DNA of 64,000 nucleotides, taken from Streptomyces sp. NBC_01288 (lineage in GTDB: Bacteria > Actinomycetota > Actinomycetes > Streptomycetales > Streptomycetaceae). Where the stretch lies: contig NZ_CP108427.1 of assembly GCF_035982055.1 (NCBI RefSeq), positions 310,001-374,000 of the forward strand, written 5' to 3'. Both the position numbers and the translations under genes were made by a program. The notes under the pieces are model-generated. The model was given only the letters and a program-made list of their open reading frames with translations, searched no databases and was not told where the DNA came from. Shown here one piece after another: positions 45,827 through 54,624 of the stretch; positions within the stretch are counted from its first letter, which is position 1; every line of letters starts with the position of its first letter.

Positions 45827-47272
45827 GTGCCTGTCAACGAGGACTCGTTCACCAACTGGAAGACCCGCGAGGAGATCGCGGAGTCGATGATCCCGATGAT
45901 CGGGAAGCTGCACCGCGAGCGGGACGTCACGGTCCTGCTGCACAGCCGCTCCCTGGTCAACAAGTCGGTGGTCAGCATCCTCAAGACCCACCGGTTCGCC
46001 CGCCAGATCGCCGGCGAGGAGCTCTCCGTCGTCGAGACCCTCCCCTACCTGCGGACGCTCACCGCGCTCGACCTGGGCCCCTCGCAGATCGACATCGGCA
46101 TGCTCGCCGCGACCCACCGCAGCGACGAACGCGGGCTCTCCGTCGAGGAGTTCACCGCCGAGGCCGTCGCCGGTGCCACCGGCGCCGACAAGATCGAGCG
46201 CCGCGAGGGCCGCGACGTCGTCCTCTACGGCTTCGGCCGCATCGGCCGCCTGGTCGCCCGCCTGCTCATCGAGAAGGCCGGCTCGGGCAACGGTCTCCGG
46301 CTGCGCGCCATCGTCGTAAGGCAGGGTGGCGACCAGGACATCGTGAAGCGGGCCTCGCTGCTGCGCCGCGACTCGATCCACGGCCAGTTCCAGGGCACGA
46401 TCACCGTCGACGAGGCGAGCAGCACGATCATCGCCAACGGCAACGAGATCAAGGTGATCTACGCGGGCGACCCGTCCGAGGTCGACTACACGGCGTACGG
46501 GATCAAGGACGCCATCCTCATCGACAACACGGGCAAGTGGCGTGACCGGGAAGGGCTTTCGCAGCATCTGCGGCCCGGCATCGACAACGTCGTGCTGACC
46601 GCACCCGGCAAGGGCGATGTCCCGAACATCGTGCACGGCGTCAACCACGACACGATCAAGCCGGACGAGCAGATCCTGTCCTGCGCGTCCTGCACCACCA
46701 ACGCGATCGTGCCGCCGCTGAAGGCGATGGCCGACGAGTACGGTGTGCTGCGCGGCCATGTGGAGACCGTCCACTCGTTCACCAACGACCAGAACCTGCT
46801 GGACAATTACCACAAGGCCGACCGACGCGGCCGTTCGGCGCCGCTGAACATGGTGATCACCGAGACCGGTGCCGCCTCCGCCGTCGCCAAGGCGCTGCCG
46901 GACCTGAAGGCGCCGATCACCGGGAGCTCGATCCGGGTCCCGGTGCCGGACGTCTCGATCGCGATCCTCAGCCTGCGGCTCGGCCGCGAGACCACTCGTG
47001 CCGAGGTCCTGGACTACCTCCGCGATGTCTCGCTCACCTCGCCGCTCAAACGGCAGATCGACTTCACCACCGCCCCCGACGCGGTGTCGAGCGACTTCAT
47101 GGGCTCGCGCCACGCCTCGATCATCGACGCGGGCGCCACCAAGGTCGACGGCGACAACGCGATCCTCTACCTCTGGTACGACAACGAGTTCGGCTACTCC
47201 TGCCAGGTCGTCCGGGTCGTCCAGCACGTCTCCGGAGTCGAGTATCCGACGTATCCCTCCCCGGCTGTCTGA
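45827..47272 (+). CDS. gap: Glyceraldehyde-3-phosphate dehydrogenase, long (481-residue) type
   Basis: The protein has 481 residues, about 130 more than classical GAPDH. The N-terminal helical extension (MPVNEDSFTNWKTREEIAESM...) precedes the Rossmann fold VVLYGFGRIGRLVARLL. The catalytic Cys289 is in SCASCTTNA, with VHSFTNDQNLLDNYHKADRRGRSAPLNMV and a C-terminal WYDNEFGYSCQVVRVV. This is the long actinobacterial GAPDH that coexists with the normal glycolytic copy; it may favour another cofactor or direction. GTG start. Confidence 0.94.
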   Translation: MPVNEDSFTNWKTREEIAESMIPMIGKLHRERDVTVLLHSRSLVNKSVVSILKTHRFARQIAGEELSVVETLPYLRTLTALDLGPSQIDIGMLAATHRSDERGLSVEEFTAEAVAGATGADKIERREGRDVVLYGFGRIGRLVARLLIEKAGSGNGLRLRAIVVRQGGDQDIVKRASLLRRDSIHGQFQGTITVDEASSTIIANGNEIKVIYAGDPSEVDYTAYGIKDAILIDNTGKWRDREGLSQHLRPGIDNVVLTAPGKGDVPNIVHGVNHDTIKPDEQILSCASCTTNAIVPPLKAMADEYGVLRGHVETVHSFTNDQNLLDNYHKADRRGRSAPLNMVITETGAASAVAKALPDLKAPITGSSIRVPVPDVSIAILSLRLGRETTRAEVLDYLRDVSLTSPLKRQIDFTTAPDAVSSDFMGSRHASIIDAGATKVDGDNAILYLWYDNEFGYSCQVVRVVQHVSGVEYPTYPSPAV

Positions 47273-47305
47273 CCGAGGTCTTCTGCCCCGGAGCGCTGAA
47301 TGCGT

Positions 47306-47345
47306 GACGGCCCGGCCACCCCCAAGTGAGGGCGGCCGGGCCGTC
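47306..47345 (+). terminator. Terminator between GAPDH and the DUF1996 gene
   Basis: A 12-bp perfect stem (GACGGCCCGGCC, 47306-47317, and 47334-47345) with a 16-base loop sits between convergent genes and can serve both. Confidence 0.8.
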
Positions 47346-47377
47346 GTTGTCACAGACGTGCACCTGGGTGCGCTGTG

Positions 47378-49507
47378 TCAGCGTGTACTGCGCTTGCCTC
47401 GGTACAGCACGACGAATCCGGCGACGAGCAGCAGCGCTCCGGCCACCGCGGGCCACAGATTCGCGCCGGTCTCCGCCAGCCCGCCCTGCGCCTGCGGCTG
47501 GTTCGGGCCTACGGCCGCGTAGCTCTCCCCGCCGGAGGACGAGGCGGGCGGTGTCGTCACGGCGCTGCCGACCTCGCCGCCGGAGCCGTTGTCCGAACTC
47601 CCCTGCGTCTCGCTCGACTTGGACCCTTCGGTCTTCGTGTCTGCCTTGGGGACCGAGACAGCCGTCGTCAGATCACCGGGGTCGGTGGTCTGGGTGTCGG
47701 TGGGCTCGGGGGCGTTGGTCTCGGTGTCCGGGGCGCTAGTCGCGGGGTCCGCGGTGGGCTCGTCACCGTTGCCGCCGTTGTCACCGTTCCCGGCATTGCC
47801 GCCGTTACCGCCATTGCCCTCGTTGCCGCCGTTCCCGGCGGGCTCGTCGGACGCGGTGGCCGTGGGCGCCGCCGTAGCGGTGTCGGTGGCCGACGGGGAC
47901 TCCTGCGGCTCGCCGGAACCCCCACCGTTCCCGGAGCCGCCACCCGAACCGGAGCCGTCACCGGAGCCGGAGCCGTCGCCCGAGCCTCCGGGGTCGTCGT
48001 TCGTGCCGGCGCCGCACTTCTTGCCGTCGTTGATGCAGCTGACCATGTCCTTCATCAGGCCCTCGTCGAAGACGTTGATGAAGTCGCCGTGGTCGGTGAC
48101 GGGCTTGTGCTGCTGCTCGGGGAAGGAGTCGACCGCGAACAGCGGGGTCGTCTTGCCGCCGTCCTGGAGGCTCGGCGCGTCCACGTCGTAGACGATCCGC
48201 TGCACCAGCTGCGGGATGGCCTCGAAGCCCGTCGGGCAGGAGCCGTCGGCGGCCTCGAAGGCCACGTGGGTGCGGTGGTTGGCGCTGTCGATGTTGCGAC
48301 CGTCCCAGCAGCTCTGGAACTTGAAGGTGCGCACCACGTCACTGCCCGCGGGACACAGCGGGTACTTGTCCTTGAGCTGCCGGTCCTCGAAACCGGTGCA
48401 GCTCCAGGAGGCGTTGGCGTTGGCCGGGCCGTTCACGAAGGCCTTGGCGTCGCCGGTGATGATGCGCAGGAGGCGCGGCATCGCGACGACCTTGCTCTTC
48501 GGGTTCCCCACGAACGTCAGCGTGGCCGCCTTCGCGGTGACGATCTGACCGGAGTTGCCCTCGGTGCCGCCGCCGGGCTTGTCCGCGTCCCGCTCCTGCT
48601 TGCCGTTCTGGAGCCGCAACACGGGCCAGTAGTACGTGGACTTGTCGCCCGGGTTCTCACAACTCGTGTCGGCCTTCGCCAGGTCGTCGTCGCTCGCGAA
48701 GGCGTTGTTCGACTGGTTGCCGATGTAGTCGTGGAAGTGGTGGGCTCCGTTGGTGACTCCGGGCGCGACGATCACGTTGTCCGAGTTGAACAGGCCGTTC
48801 TCGTTCACGCCACATGCGGTGACGAACGTGCCGCGGGAGGCGTCGCCCTGGTCCTGCGGGGTGTTCACGTTGGGCTGCACGGAGGTGATGTCCGCGTAGT
48901 CCGAGGCGACGGGCCCGTTCGTGGACTGCTGGTTCCCCTGCTCGCCCTGGCCGTCACCCTGCTGCTGGTCCTGGCCGGTCGGGTCGGCGCTACCGCTCTG
49001 GTCACCCCCGCTGCCGTTCTCGTCGCCGTTCGTGGGGGCGATCAGCGTGCAGCCGGCGAGCGCGTCGAGACCCTCGGGGCGGTCCCCGACCCGGTCGATG
49101 GCGTCGTCGATCCGCCCGATCGTCGCGGCCCGCTTCTCCTTCAACGGATTCATGATCGCGTTGTCGGCGAAGGAGGCGTCCTGGCGTATGGACTCCGTCG
49201 AGTCCTTCAGTTTCTGGTAGGCCTCGGTTATCTGCTGGTCCAGAAGCGCGAGTTGGGCGTCGACCTCGGTCTTCGCCTCGTCGGGGACCGACGTCAACTG
49301 GGTGCCGATGTCCGGGCAGTCGATCGTCGCGCCACTCGATGCCGCGTCGGGAGACCCTTGCTGGGACGAGTCACCGCCCCAACCGCCTTCGGACGCCGAC
49401 GCGTAGACGTTCGCCGCCACCAGTCCTCCGCCGCCCAGCATCAGGGCGACTGCTGCCATCGTCGCGCGTCGTGCGCCCGTTGGGCGTCTGCGCGTGTTGC
49501 GTGCCAA
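47378..49507 (-). CDS. Sortase-anchored (LAETG) DUF1996 surface protein
   Basis: The protein has 709 residues. The Tat/Sec-like signal peptide is RRPTGARRATMAAVALMLGGGGLVAANVYASA. A helical region (about 60-150; EVDAQLALLDQQITEAYQKL) is followed by a DUF1996 domain (about 205-490; ASRGTFVTACGVN, GAHHFHDYIGNQSN, YYWPVLRL, HVAFEAADGSCPTGFEAIPQL). A low-complexity Gly/Asn/Ser/Thr/Pro stalk (about 500-660) leads to LAETG (677-681), a hydrophobic helix and RGKRSTR, the class E sortase signal of Streptomyces. DUF1996 function is unknown. The extracellular orientation and wall anchoring are well supported. Confidence 0.93.
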   Translation of the reverse strand: MARNTRRRPTGARRATMAAVALMLGGGGLVAANVYASASEGGWGGDSSQQGSPDAASSGATIDCPDIGTQLTSVPDEAKTEVDAQLALLDQQITEAYQKLKDSTESIRQDASFADNAIMNPLKEKRAATIGRIDDAIDRVGDRPEGLDALAGCTLIAPTNGDENGSGGDQSGSADPTGQDQQQGDGQGEQGNQQSTNGPVASDYADITSVQPNVNTPQDQGDASRGTFVTACGVNENGLFNSDNVIVAPGVTNGAHHFHDYIGNQSNNAFASDDDLAKADTSCENPGDKSTYYWPVLRLQNGKQERDADKPGGGTEGNSGQIVTAKAATLTFVGNPKSKVVAMPRLLRIITGDAKAFVNGPANANASWSCTGFEDRQLKDKYPLCPAGSDVVRTFKFQSCWDGRNIDSANHRTHVAFEAADGSCPTGFEAIPQLVQRIVYDVDAPSLQDGGKTTPLFAVDSFPEQQHKPVTDHGDFINVFDEGLMKDMVSCINDGKKCGAGTNDDPGGSGDGSGSGDGSGSGGGSGNGGGSGEPQESPSATDTATAAPTATASDEPAGNGGNEGNGGNGGNAGNGDNGGNGDEPTADPATSAPDTETNAPEPTDTQTTDPGDLTTAVSVPKADTKTEGSKSSETQGSSDNGSGGEVGSAVTTPPASSSGGESYAAVGPNQPQAQGGLAETGANLWPAVAGALLLVAGFVVLYRGKRSTR

Positions 49508-49822
49508 GGAAGTTGCTCCTACACGTATCGGTCGGCCCGGATCGTCCCGGCATGGAAATCCCCCGTTCCAATACGGAGCGGGACGCCAGTGTGTTCAACC
49601 GTCCCAAAAATTCATAGCGACCTCATATGGATCACCCGACTCGGCGGACCCATGAGCCCTCGATCGAACCCTCGACGCATCCAGCCGAAGTATCTGAGCG
49701 AGGTAAAGGTCACAAAAACGTATCGGACATATCGCGCTTCAACCTTCACACGAGGCACACACGTTGGCTAAGTTGACGCTCAGACCGTACGACCTACTCC
49801 GGCGATCAGCGCCGGGCCGCAC

Positions 49823-49990
49823 GGTTTGCGCCGAGTCCGGTGTGTCGCTCGCGACAGCCGGAGCCGGGGACCCAACCGAACTTGGGGTGAATCGACCCGA
49901 CCGCCCGCTTGGGCAAGGGTCGTAGGGCAATCCTTCCGTGATCGGCCGCCCGAACCCGACAGCTAACCCGGTAGGCGCGATACGGAAGGA
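49823..49990 (+). promoter_or_regulatory. ydaO/yuaA-type c-di-AMP riboswitch
   Basis: Conserved ydaO blocks appear in order: CCGGGGACCCAA, then TTGGGGTGAATC, GTAGGGC, and CCCGAACCCGACAGCTAACC with GGTAGGCG. The closing helix TCCTTCCGT (49931-49939)/ACGGAAGGA (49982-49990) is perfect and includes the ribosome site of the gene at 50002. In Streptomyces ydaO elements precede cell-wall hydrolase genes and are turned off by c-di-AMP. The other part of the 494-base gap (49508-49822) has no gene I can support. Confidence 0.88.
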
Positions 49991-50001
49991 GCACGTCTGC
50001 C

Positions 50002-51657
50002 ATGCCGGCAGAACGAAGTACGCGCACCGGAGGCAGTGGCCCCACCGTGGACGACCGACCCAGCCGTGACGAAGTCCAGCGGCGGATCAACTCCCTTTAC
50101 GACAGGGCCGAGACGGCCACCGGAAACTACAACGCCACACGCAAGATGTCCGGCGGTCCGCGCAAGCGTGTCGAACCCCGCCCCAGCGCGTCGCGTACTT
50201 CCGACCCCGCCCAAGACGCCGTCACTCGGCAGTTGTTCGACCGCGCTCGCGCCCAGATGGGCCCGACCGTACCGGCGAAACTGCCGCCCGGCAGGACTCC
50301 CGCCCGCTCGGCGGCACCCAGGCCCGAGCGGTCCGAACGACGCCCCGAGCCCGAAGGCGGCGGCCGCGCGCTTGAGGCGCAGCCCAGCCGCGCCGTGGCC
50401 GAACTGACCGCGGGGACCGGCGCACCGGAGCCCGTCACCCCTCAACTCGCCGCGCCCATCGCAGAGTTGACGGCCGGACCGATCGCCGCGCTGCCGCCTG
50501 CCGCGCCGCAGGCACCCCAGTCGCCTCAGATCGCCGCGCCGCAGGCACCCCGGTCGCCTCAGATGCCGTACATGCAGCAGATGGCTCAGATGCCGCAGCC
50601 GACGGTCCTCGACCTGCCGCCCGTGCCCTCCATCGAGGTGGCGCCCATGCCCTCCGTGGAGGCACAGCAGTTCGCCGTCGCGGCCGCCCCGGCACCGGCC
50701 TTCGACCCGCTCACGGCGGACCTGGAGCTGCTCCCTTACATCGCGGCTCCGCGCACCGAATCCGCCCCGGCTGGTGCTACCTGGCCGCCCGCGGAGACCA
50801 ACTGGCCCACCCCGGAGGCGACTTGGTCGACCGGGTCGATGCCCATGGTCCCCGAACAGCAGATGTGGTCGACGGGCCAGATGCCCATCGCGCCCGAGCA
50901 ACAGGCCTGGTCCACGGGGCAGATGCCCGTCCTGCCCCAGCAACAGGCTTGGTCGACGGGCCAGATGCCGATCGTGGCCGAGCAACAGACCTGGGCCACC
51001 GGTCAGATGCCGATCGTCCCCGAGCAACAGGCCTGGTCCACCGGCCAGATGCCTCCGGTGACCGAGCAGCGGACCTCGTACCCCACGCCGGAACCGGACT
51101 GGCGCCCGCCGCAGCAGGAGTGGCAGCCGGCACCGCCCGCCGCCGAGGTCTCCTTCGCCGCGGCCCCGGCCATCGCTCCCGAGTTCACCCTGCCCACGGC
51201 TCCGACGATGGCCCCGGAGATCATTCTTCCCCCGGCCCCGACCATCAGCCCGGCGCCCGCCGCGGCCGTACCCGCCGCGCCGCAGGACCCCACCACGCTC
51301 AGCAAGACCAGCACCGCGCTCGCCTTCGCCCGCGCCCAGATCGGCAGGCCCTGCCTGTGGGGCGCGGCGGGACCGGACGCGTACGACTGCTCCAGCCTCA
51401 CCCAGGCCGCCTGGAAGGCCGCGGGCGTCCTCCTCCCTCGTACCGCCCAGGAACAGTCGGGTGCCGGCGCCCTCGTCCCGCTCACGGACATCCGCCCCGG
51501 CGACCTGATCTTCTTCTACGACAGCATCGATCACGTCGGCCTCTACACCGGCAACGGCCTGATGATCCACGCGCCGAGTCCGGGTACGCCGATACGCGAG
51601 GAGTCGATCTTCTACGCCGGTGCCGCCGCCATCCGGGGCGCCGTACGGCCCGCCTGA
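50002..51657 (+). CDS. NlpC/P60 cell-wall peptidase-type protein with Pro/Gln repeats
   Basis: The protein has 551 residues. The N-terminus (DEVQRRINSLYDRAETATGNYNATRKM) resembles that of Streptomyces NlpC/P60 proteins. A long Pro/Ala/Gln-rich linker includes six 14-residue units (about 274-357; WSTGQMPIVPEQQ). The NlpC/P60 domain (about 440-551) has Cys463 in AYDCSSLTQAAW, His511 in DHVGLYTGNG and His in MIHAPSPG, the catalytic triad of DL-endopeptidases. No signal peptide is visible at this start, which is odd for a wall hydrolase; start choice is firm because the ribosome site belongs to the riboswitch. Confidence 0.9.
   Translation: MPAERSTRTGGSGPTVDDRPSRDEVQRRINSLYDRAETATGNYNATRKMSGGPRKRVEPRPSASRTSDPAQDAVTRQLFDRARAQMGPTVPAKLPPGRTPARSAAPRPERSERRPEPEGGGRALEAQPSRAVAELTAGTGAPEPVTPQLAAPIAELTAGPIAALPPAAPQAPQSPQIAAPQAPRSPQMPYMQQMAQMPQPTVLDLPPVPSIEVAPMPSVEAQQFAVAAAPAPAFDPLTADLELLPYIAAPRTESAPAGATWPPAETNWPTPEATWSTGSMPMVPEQQMWSTGQMPIAPEQQAWSTGQMPVLPQQQAWSTGQMPIVAEQQTWATGQMPIVPEQQAWSTGQMPPVTEQRTSYPTPEPDWRPPQQEWQPAPPAAEVSFAAAPAIAPEFTLPTAPTMAPEIILPPAPTISPAPAAAVPAAPQDPTTLSKTSTALAFARAQIGRPCLWGAAGPDAYDCSSLTQAAWKAAGVLLPRTAQEQSGAGALVPLTDIRPGDLIFFYDSIDHVGLYTGNGLMIHAPSPGTPIREESIFYAGAAAIRGAVRPA
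50821..51072 (+). repeat. Six 42-bp in-frame tandem repeats in the NlpC/P60 gene
   Basis: Consecutive 42-base units, each coding for a variant of (A/T)WSTGQMPxxPEQQ. The DNA units diverge mainly at third positions, so the repeat is maintained at protein level rather than being a recent expansion. Confidence 0.85.
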
Positions 51658-51664
51658 TCCGATC

Positions 51665-51687
51665 GGGGCCGGGCATTTCCCGGCCCC
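51665..51687 (+). terminator. Terminator after the NlpC/P60 gene
   Basis: GGGGCCGGG (51665-51673) pairs with CCCGGCCCC (51679-51687) around a 5-base loop, starting 7 bases after the stop. Confidence 0.75.
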
Positions 51688-51854
51688 TACCGCACACCTC
51701 ACGACACTCCCGGCCAACCGTGTCGTAGACCCGTACGAGTGGTGCATCCTGGGACACGGTCGTAGCGTCGACAGAGACACGACGACCGCGCCCCGGCAGG
51801 CGGGCCCACCGCTGGTGCGGGGCGACGAGGACGAAGAGGCGGCCGGGAGCGGAC

Positions 51855-52313
51855 ATGTACAAACACACCATGGTCGGAATCGTCACGCTCTGTGCCGCAG
51901 CCCTGCTCGGGCCGGCCGTCGGCACCTCGTCGGCGGCGCCGACCACGGTCCCGGTGACCGCCCACCGACAGCTACAGGACCCCGTGCTCGTCGACTGCCT
52001 GTGGCATCCCCAGGTGCGCCCCACCGACTTCATGCTCGCGTGCGGCGACGGCAACAGCCGCCTCACGTCGCTGCGTTGGACGTCCTGGAACAGCGACTCC
52101 GCGACGGCCACGGGCGTCAACGTGGTGAACGACTGCAAGCCCTACTGCGCGGTGGGCAAGTTCCACTCGTTCGCGGTCACCGTCCGGCTGGACACTCCGC
52201 AGACCTGGAAGCGGCACCCGCAGGCGCGGCAGTACACGGAGATCACCCTGACGTACCCGGGCGCGAGGCCGGACAAGTTCCAGCACACCGTGACCTACCC
52301 CCTCTGGAACTGA
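51855..52313 (+). CDS. Small secreted protein of unknown function
   Basis: The protein has 152 residues. A signal peptide (MYKHTMVGIVTLCAAALLGPAVGTSSA, cleavage near SSAAP) leads to a mature domain with four Cys (CLWH, LACG, NDCKPYC), probably two disulfides, and a beta-rich pattern (LTSLRWTSWNSDSATATG, YTEITLTYPGARPDKF). It resembles small secreted Streptomyces proteins annotated only as secreted. GGGAGCGG precedes the ATG. Confidence 0.88.
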   Translation: MYKHTMVGIVTLCAAALLGPAVGTSSAAPTTVPVTAHRQLQDPVLVDCLWHPQVRPTDFMLACGDGNSRLTSLRWTSWNSDSATATGVNVVNDCKPYCAVGKFHSFAVTVRLDTPQTWKRHPQARQYTEITLTYPGARPDKFQHTVTYPLWN

Positions 52314-52314
52314 C

Positions 52315-53178
52315 TCAGAGCGCCAACTCCACCACCAACGGCCGGTGATCCGAGATCGCCGTCCTTGGCGCGTGCGCTGCCCCTACGGCGTCCGCGCCGA
52401 GCCCCGTCGCCAGGATGTGGTCGAGTTGCACGAGCGGGCGGTGCGACGGAAAGGTCGCCCGCCGCGCCGAACTCCGCCAGCCACGCGGCGCGGTCGCGTT
52501 CAGGGTGAGCCGGGGAAGGGCGCCGAAGAGGTTGAAGTCGCCCATCAGCACCCGGGGTTGGGGCAGATCGGCGATCCAGCGGCGCACGGTGCGCAGTTGC
52601 CCAATGTTCCACCCCGGCACGAACGAGAGATGGACGGCCACGACGGTGAACGGGCCGTGCGGTCCTTCCAGTACGGCGGCCAGGGCGGCCCGGGACTGAT
52701 CCCGCGCCAGCACCGGAAACGCCTGCCCGGCCACCCGCAACGGCATCCCGAAGGGCGCCGCCGGGAGCCGTAGGGCCCGCCACTCGCGGACCGGGAGCCG
52801 GGAGAGCAACGCCAGTCCGTGCGAAGGGACTTCGGGCTGCCGCTGCCCCTCGGGGCCGTAGACGCGCATCCCGGGTTCGGTCGGGTCGGAGACCCAGCCC
52901 CGGCCGGGCACGGAACGGCAGTGCAGCGCCGTCGCGTATCTCCAGTCGCGTGCACCCATCGCGTCGGCGGCGACCGCCGCCTGATCGACACCGCCCGACC
53001 GTTCCTGGAGACAGTCGATCTCCTGGAGTGCCACCACGTCGGCGTCCAGGGACGCGACGGCTTCGGCGAGGGGCGCCGAGGGATCGCCGGGGGCAACGGG
53101 GTTCGGGCGGCCGTCCGGCAGGATCTGCCGACCGTGCAGCACGTTGAACGTCGCGCATCTCACCAGTAACTCACCCAT
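52315..53178 (-). CDS. Endonuclease/exonuclease/phosphatase (EEP) family protein
   Basis: The start is taken at ATG 53178 (MGELLVRCATFNVLHGRQ); the frame extends to 53301 but the upstream part overlaps an inverted repeat and lacks a ribosome site. At 287 residues the EEP motifs are ATFNVLHG, ALQEIDCLQ (metal Glu), VVAVHLSF, MGDFNLFG, LDHILAT and AISDHRPLVVEL. No signal peptide; probably a cytoplasmic phosphodiesterase or nuclease. Its stop is adjacent to the convergent secreted-protein gene. Confidence 0.9.
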   Translation of the reverse strand: MGELLVRCATFNVLHGRQILPDGRPNPVAPGDPSAPLAEAVASLDADVVALQEIDCLQERSGGVDQAAVAADAMGARDWRYATALHCRSVPGRGWVSDPTEPGMRVYGPEGQRQPEVPSHGLALLSRLPVREWRALRLPAAPFGMPLRVAGQAFPVLARDQSRAALAAVLEGPHGPFTVVAVHLSFVPGWNIGQLRTVRRWIADLPQPRVLMGDFNLFGALPRLTLNATAPRGWRSSARRATFPSHRPLVQLDHILATGLGADAVGAAHAPRTAISDHRPLVVELAL

Positions 53179-53256
53179 GGTCAGGCCGCATTGTACGGAG
53201 GTCGCCTGCGGGAGGGGCTCCCCTGGTTCCTCCCGTTCCTCCGTCGCGAAAATGTA

Positions 53257-53298
53257 CTTGCGTAACTCAATCAATCCGCTATAGTTGAGTAAGTCAAG
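53257..53298. promoter_or_regulatory. Inverted repeat in the EEP/GtrA divergent promoter region
   Basis: CTTGCGTAACTCAA (53257-53270) and TTGAGTAAGTCAAG (53285-53298) form a 14-base imperfect inverted repeat (11 of 14 positions) with a 14-base spacer. No regulator gene is adjacent; the binder must be unlinked. Confidence 0.5.
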
Positions 53299-53342
53299 CA
53301 ATCCTACGCGGCCGCATCACCGCGGCGTAGCGTACGGAGCGG

Positions 53343-53888
53343 ATGGAGACCGCCATGGACGACGCGCCCCGGACCCCGGCCGCTCCCGGTCCGCTCGCCT
53401 CCTTCGCCCGGTTCGTGGCACTGGGCGGCGGTGTCGGGCTCCTCTCCAGCGGCGCCGTGGCCCTGTTGGCGGAGCAGCTGCCCTGGGCGCTGGCGAACGC
53501 GCTGATCACCGTCGTCTCCACCCTCCTGTGCACGGAACTCCATGCCCGTTTCACCTTCGGCTCGGGCCGGCCCGCCGGATGGCGTCGGCACTGGCAGTCG
53601 GCGGGCTCGGCCGCGGCGGCCTACGGGGTGACCTGCGCCGCGATGTTCGTCCTGCATCTGGTGCAGTCGTCGCCGGGGATGCCGACCGAGCAGATCGTCT
53701 ACCTCAGCGCTTCAGGGCTTGCCGGCCTCGCCCGGTTCCTCCTGCTGCGCCTGTACGTCTTCGCCACCGGTAGTGGCCAGGCGGCCATGAACGGCTCGCG
53801 GCAACTCCAGCGCCTTCAGGGCATGTTGGAGGCTCCGGCTACCGTAGGCACGTTGCAGCGGCGGCAGTTCGCGCTCGCTCCAAACTGA
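53343..53888 (+). CDS. GtrA-family membrane protein
   Basis: The protein has 181 residues (or 177 from ATG 53355) with four hydrophobic helices (FARFVALGGGVGLLSSGAVALLA, WALANALITVVSTLLCTELHARFTF, AAAAYGVTCAAMFVLHLV, IVYLSASGLAGLARFLLLRLYVF). The pairs FxFG/HARFTFG and ARFLLLRLYVF are the GtrA hallmarks. The family moves lipid-linked sugars or works with glycosyltransferases in wall-polymer decoration. A C-terminal polar tail follows. Confidence 0.85.
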   Translation: METAMDDAPRTPAAPGPLASFARFVALGGGVGLLSSGAVALLAEQLPWALANALITVVSTLLCTELHARFTFGSGRPAGWRRHWQSAGSAAAAYGVTCAAMFVLHLVQSSPGMPTEQIVYLSASGLAGLARFLLLRLYVFATGSGQAAMNGSRQLQRLQGMLEAPATVGTLQRRQFALAPN

Positions 53889-53943
53889 ACGTCCCCCGGT
53901 GATCGGCTAGGCTGATCGTTTCCAATTCACAGGCGGCGGGGGC

Positions 53944-54480
53944 ATGTTCACCAAGCGATTGATAGTGGGCGGACTGACAGCACTTCTGATCGGAGCGCTC
54001 AGCGCATGCGGGGGCGGAAGCGACGACAGCACGCGATCCGCGTCCGGCGTCGGGCAGGGCAGTTCGAGCACCCCGCAGAAGTCCCGGCCCACCCCTGACA
54101 CCGTGACCGGCCTCCGCGACTCGGTCCGGCACCTCGCCAGACAGACGGCGAAGGGCACCCGGCCGCACACCGTCACCAAGTGCACGCCCGCCACCAAAAA
54201 GGTCCAGCACAAGTCCAGTTCCGGATCGGGCTCCAAGAAGAAGACCCGCACCTGGTACACCACGGAGCAGTACCGGAAGTGCTCGAAGGTGCGCAGCGGC
54301 ACCGAGACGTACACCCGGGTCGTCCGCGCGGAGCGGTGGTGCGTGAGCCTCGACGACGTCGGCGGCAACACCGCGAAGGACGACGTCTGGTACCAGGTCA
54401 CGCGTGCCGCCTACGACGAGGCACGCACGGCGGACGAGCACGCGCGCGTGGAGTTCACTCCGACCGGTTCGGGCTGCTGA
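53944..54480 (+). CDS. Lipoprotein of unknown function
   Basis: The protein has 178 residues. The signal MFTKRLIVGGLTALLIGALSAC ends in an LSAC lipobox (Cys22), followed by a Ser/Thr-rich linker. The mature part has a basic segment (KSSSGSGSKKKTRTWYTTEQYRKCSKVRSG) and about four Cys, ending GSGC. The function is not recognised. It is preceded by GGCGGGGG and is between GtrA and gnd on the same strand. Confidence 0.88.
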   Translation: MFTKRLIVGGLTALLIGALSACGGGSDDSTRSASGVGQGSSSTPQKSRPTPDTVTGLRDSVRHLARQTAKGTRPHTVTKCTPATKKVQHKSSSGSGSKKKTRTWYTTEQYRKCSKVRSGTETYTRVVRAERWCVSLDDVGGNTAKDDVWYQVTRAAYDEARTADEHARVEFTPTGSGC

Positions 54481-54624
54481 GAGCCAGGTCCGACGACGCG
54501 GTCCCGGAAGGAATTACGAATCGGGGGCCCGTACTTCGAGTGATTTCGCGATCACAGACGTACCTGCGGTCATGGGCGCCCAGCGCCGACCCGCCACGTC
54601 ACCGACTCGGAGAACAGGCACCCC

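Noticed and set aside
50821..51072. Regular 42-bp repeats resembling an array
   Set aside because: No spacers; the units are continuous, in frame and code for WSTGQMP-type repeats in the NlpC/P60 protein, so this is not CRISPR.
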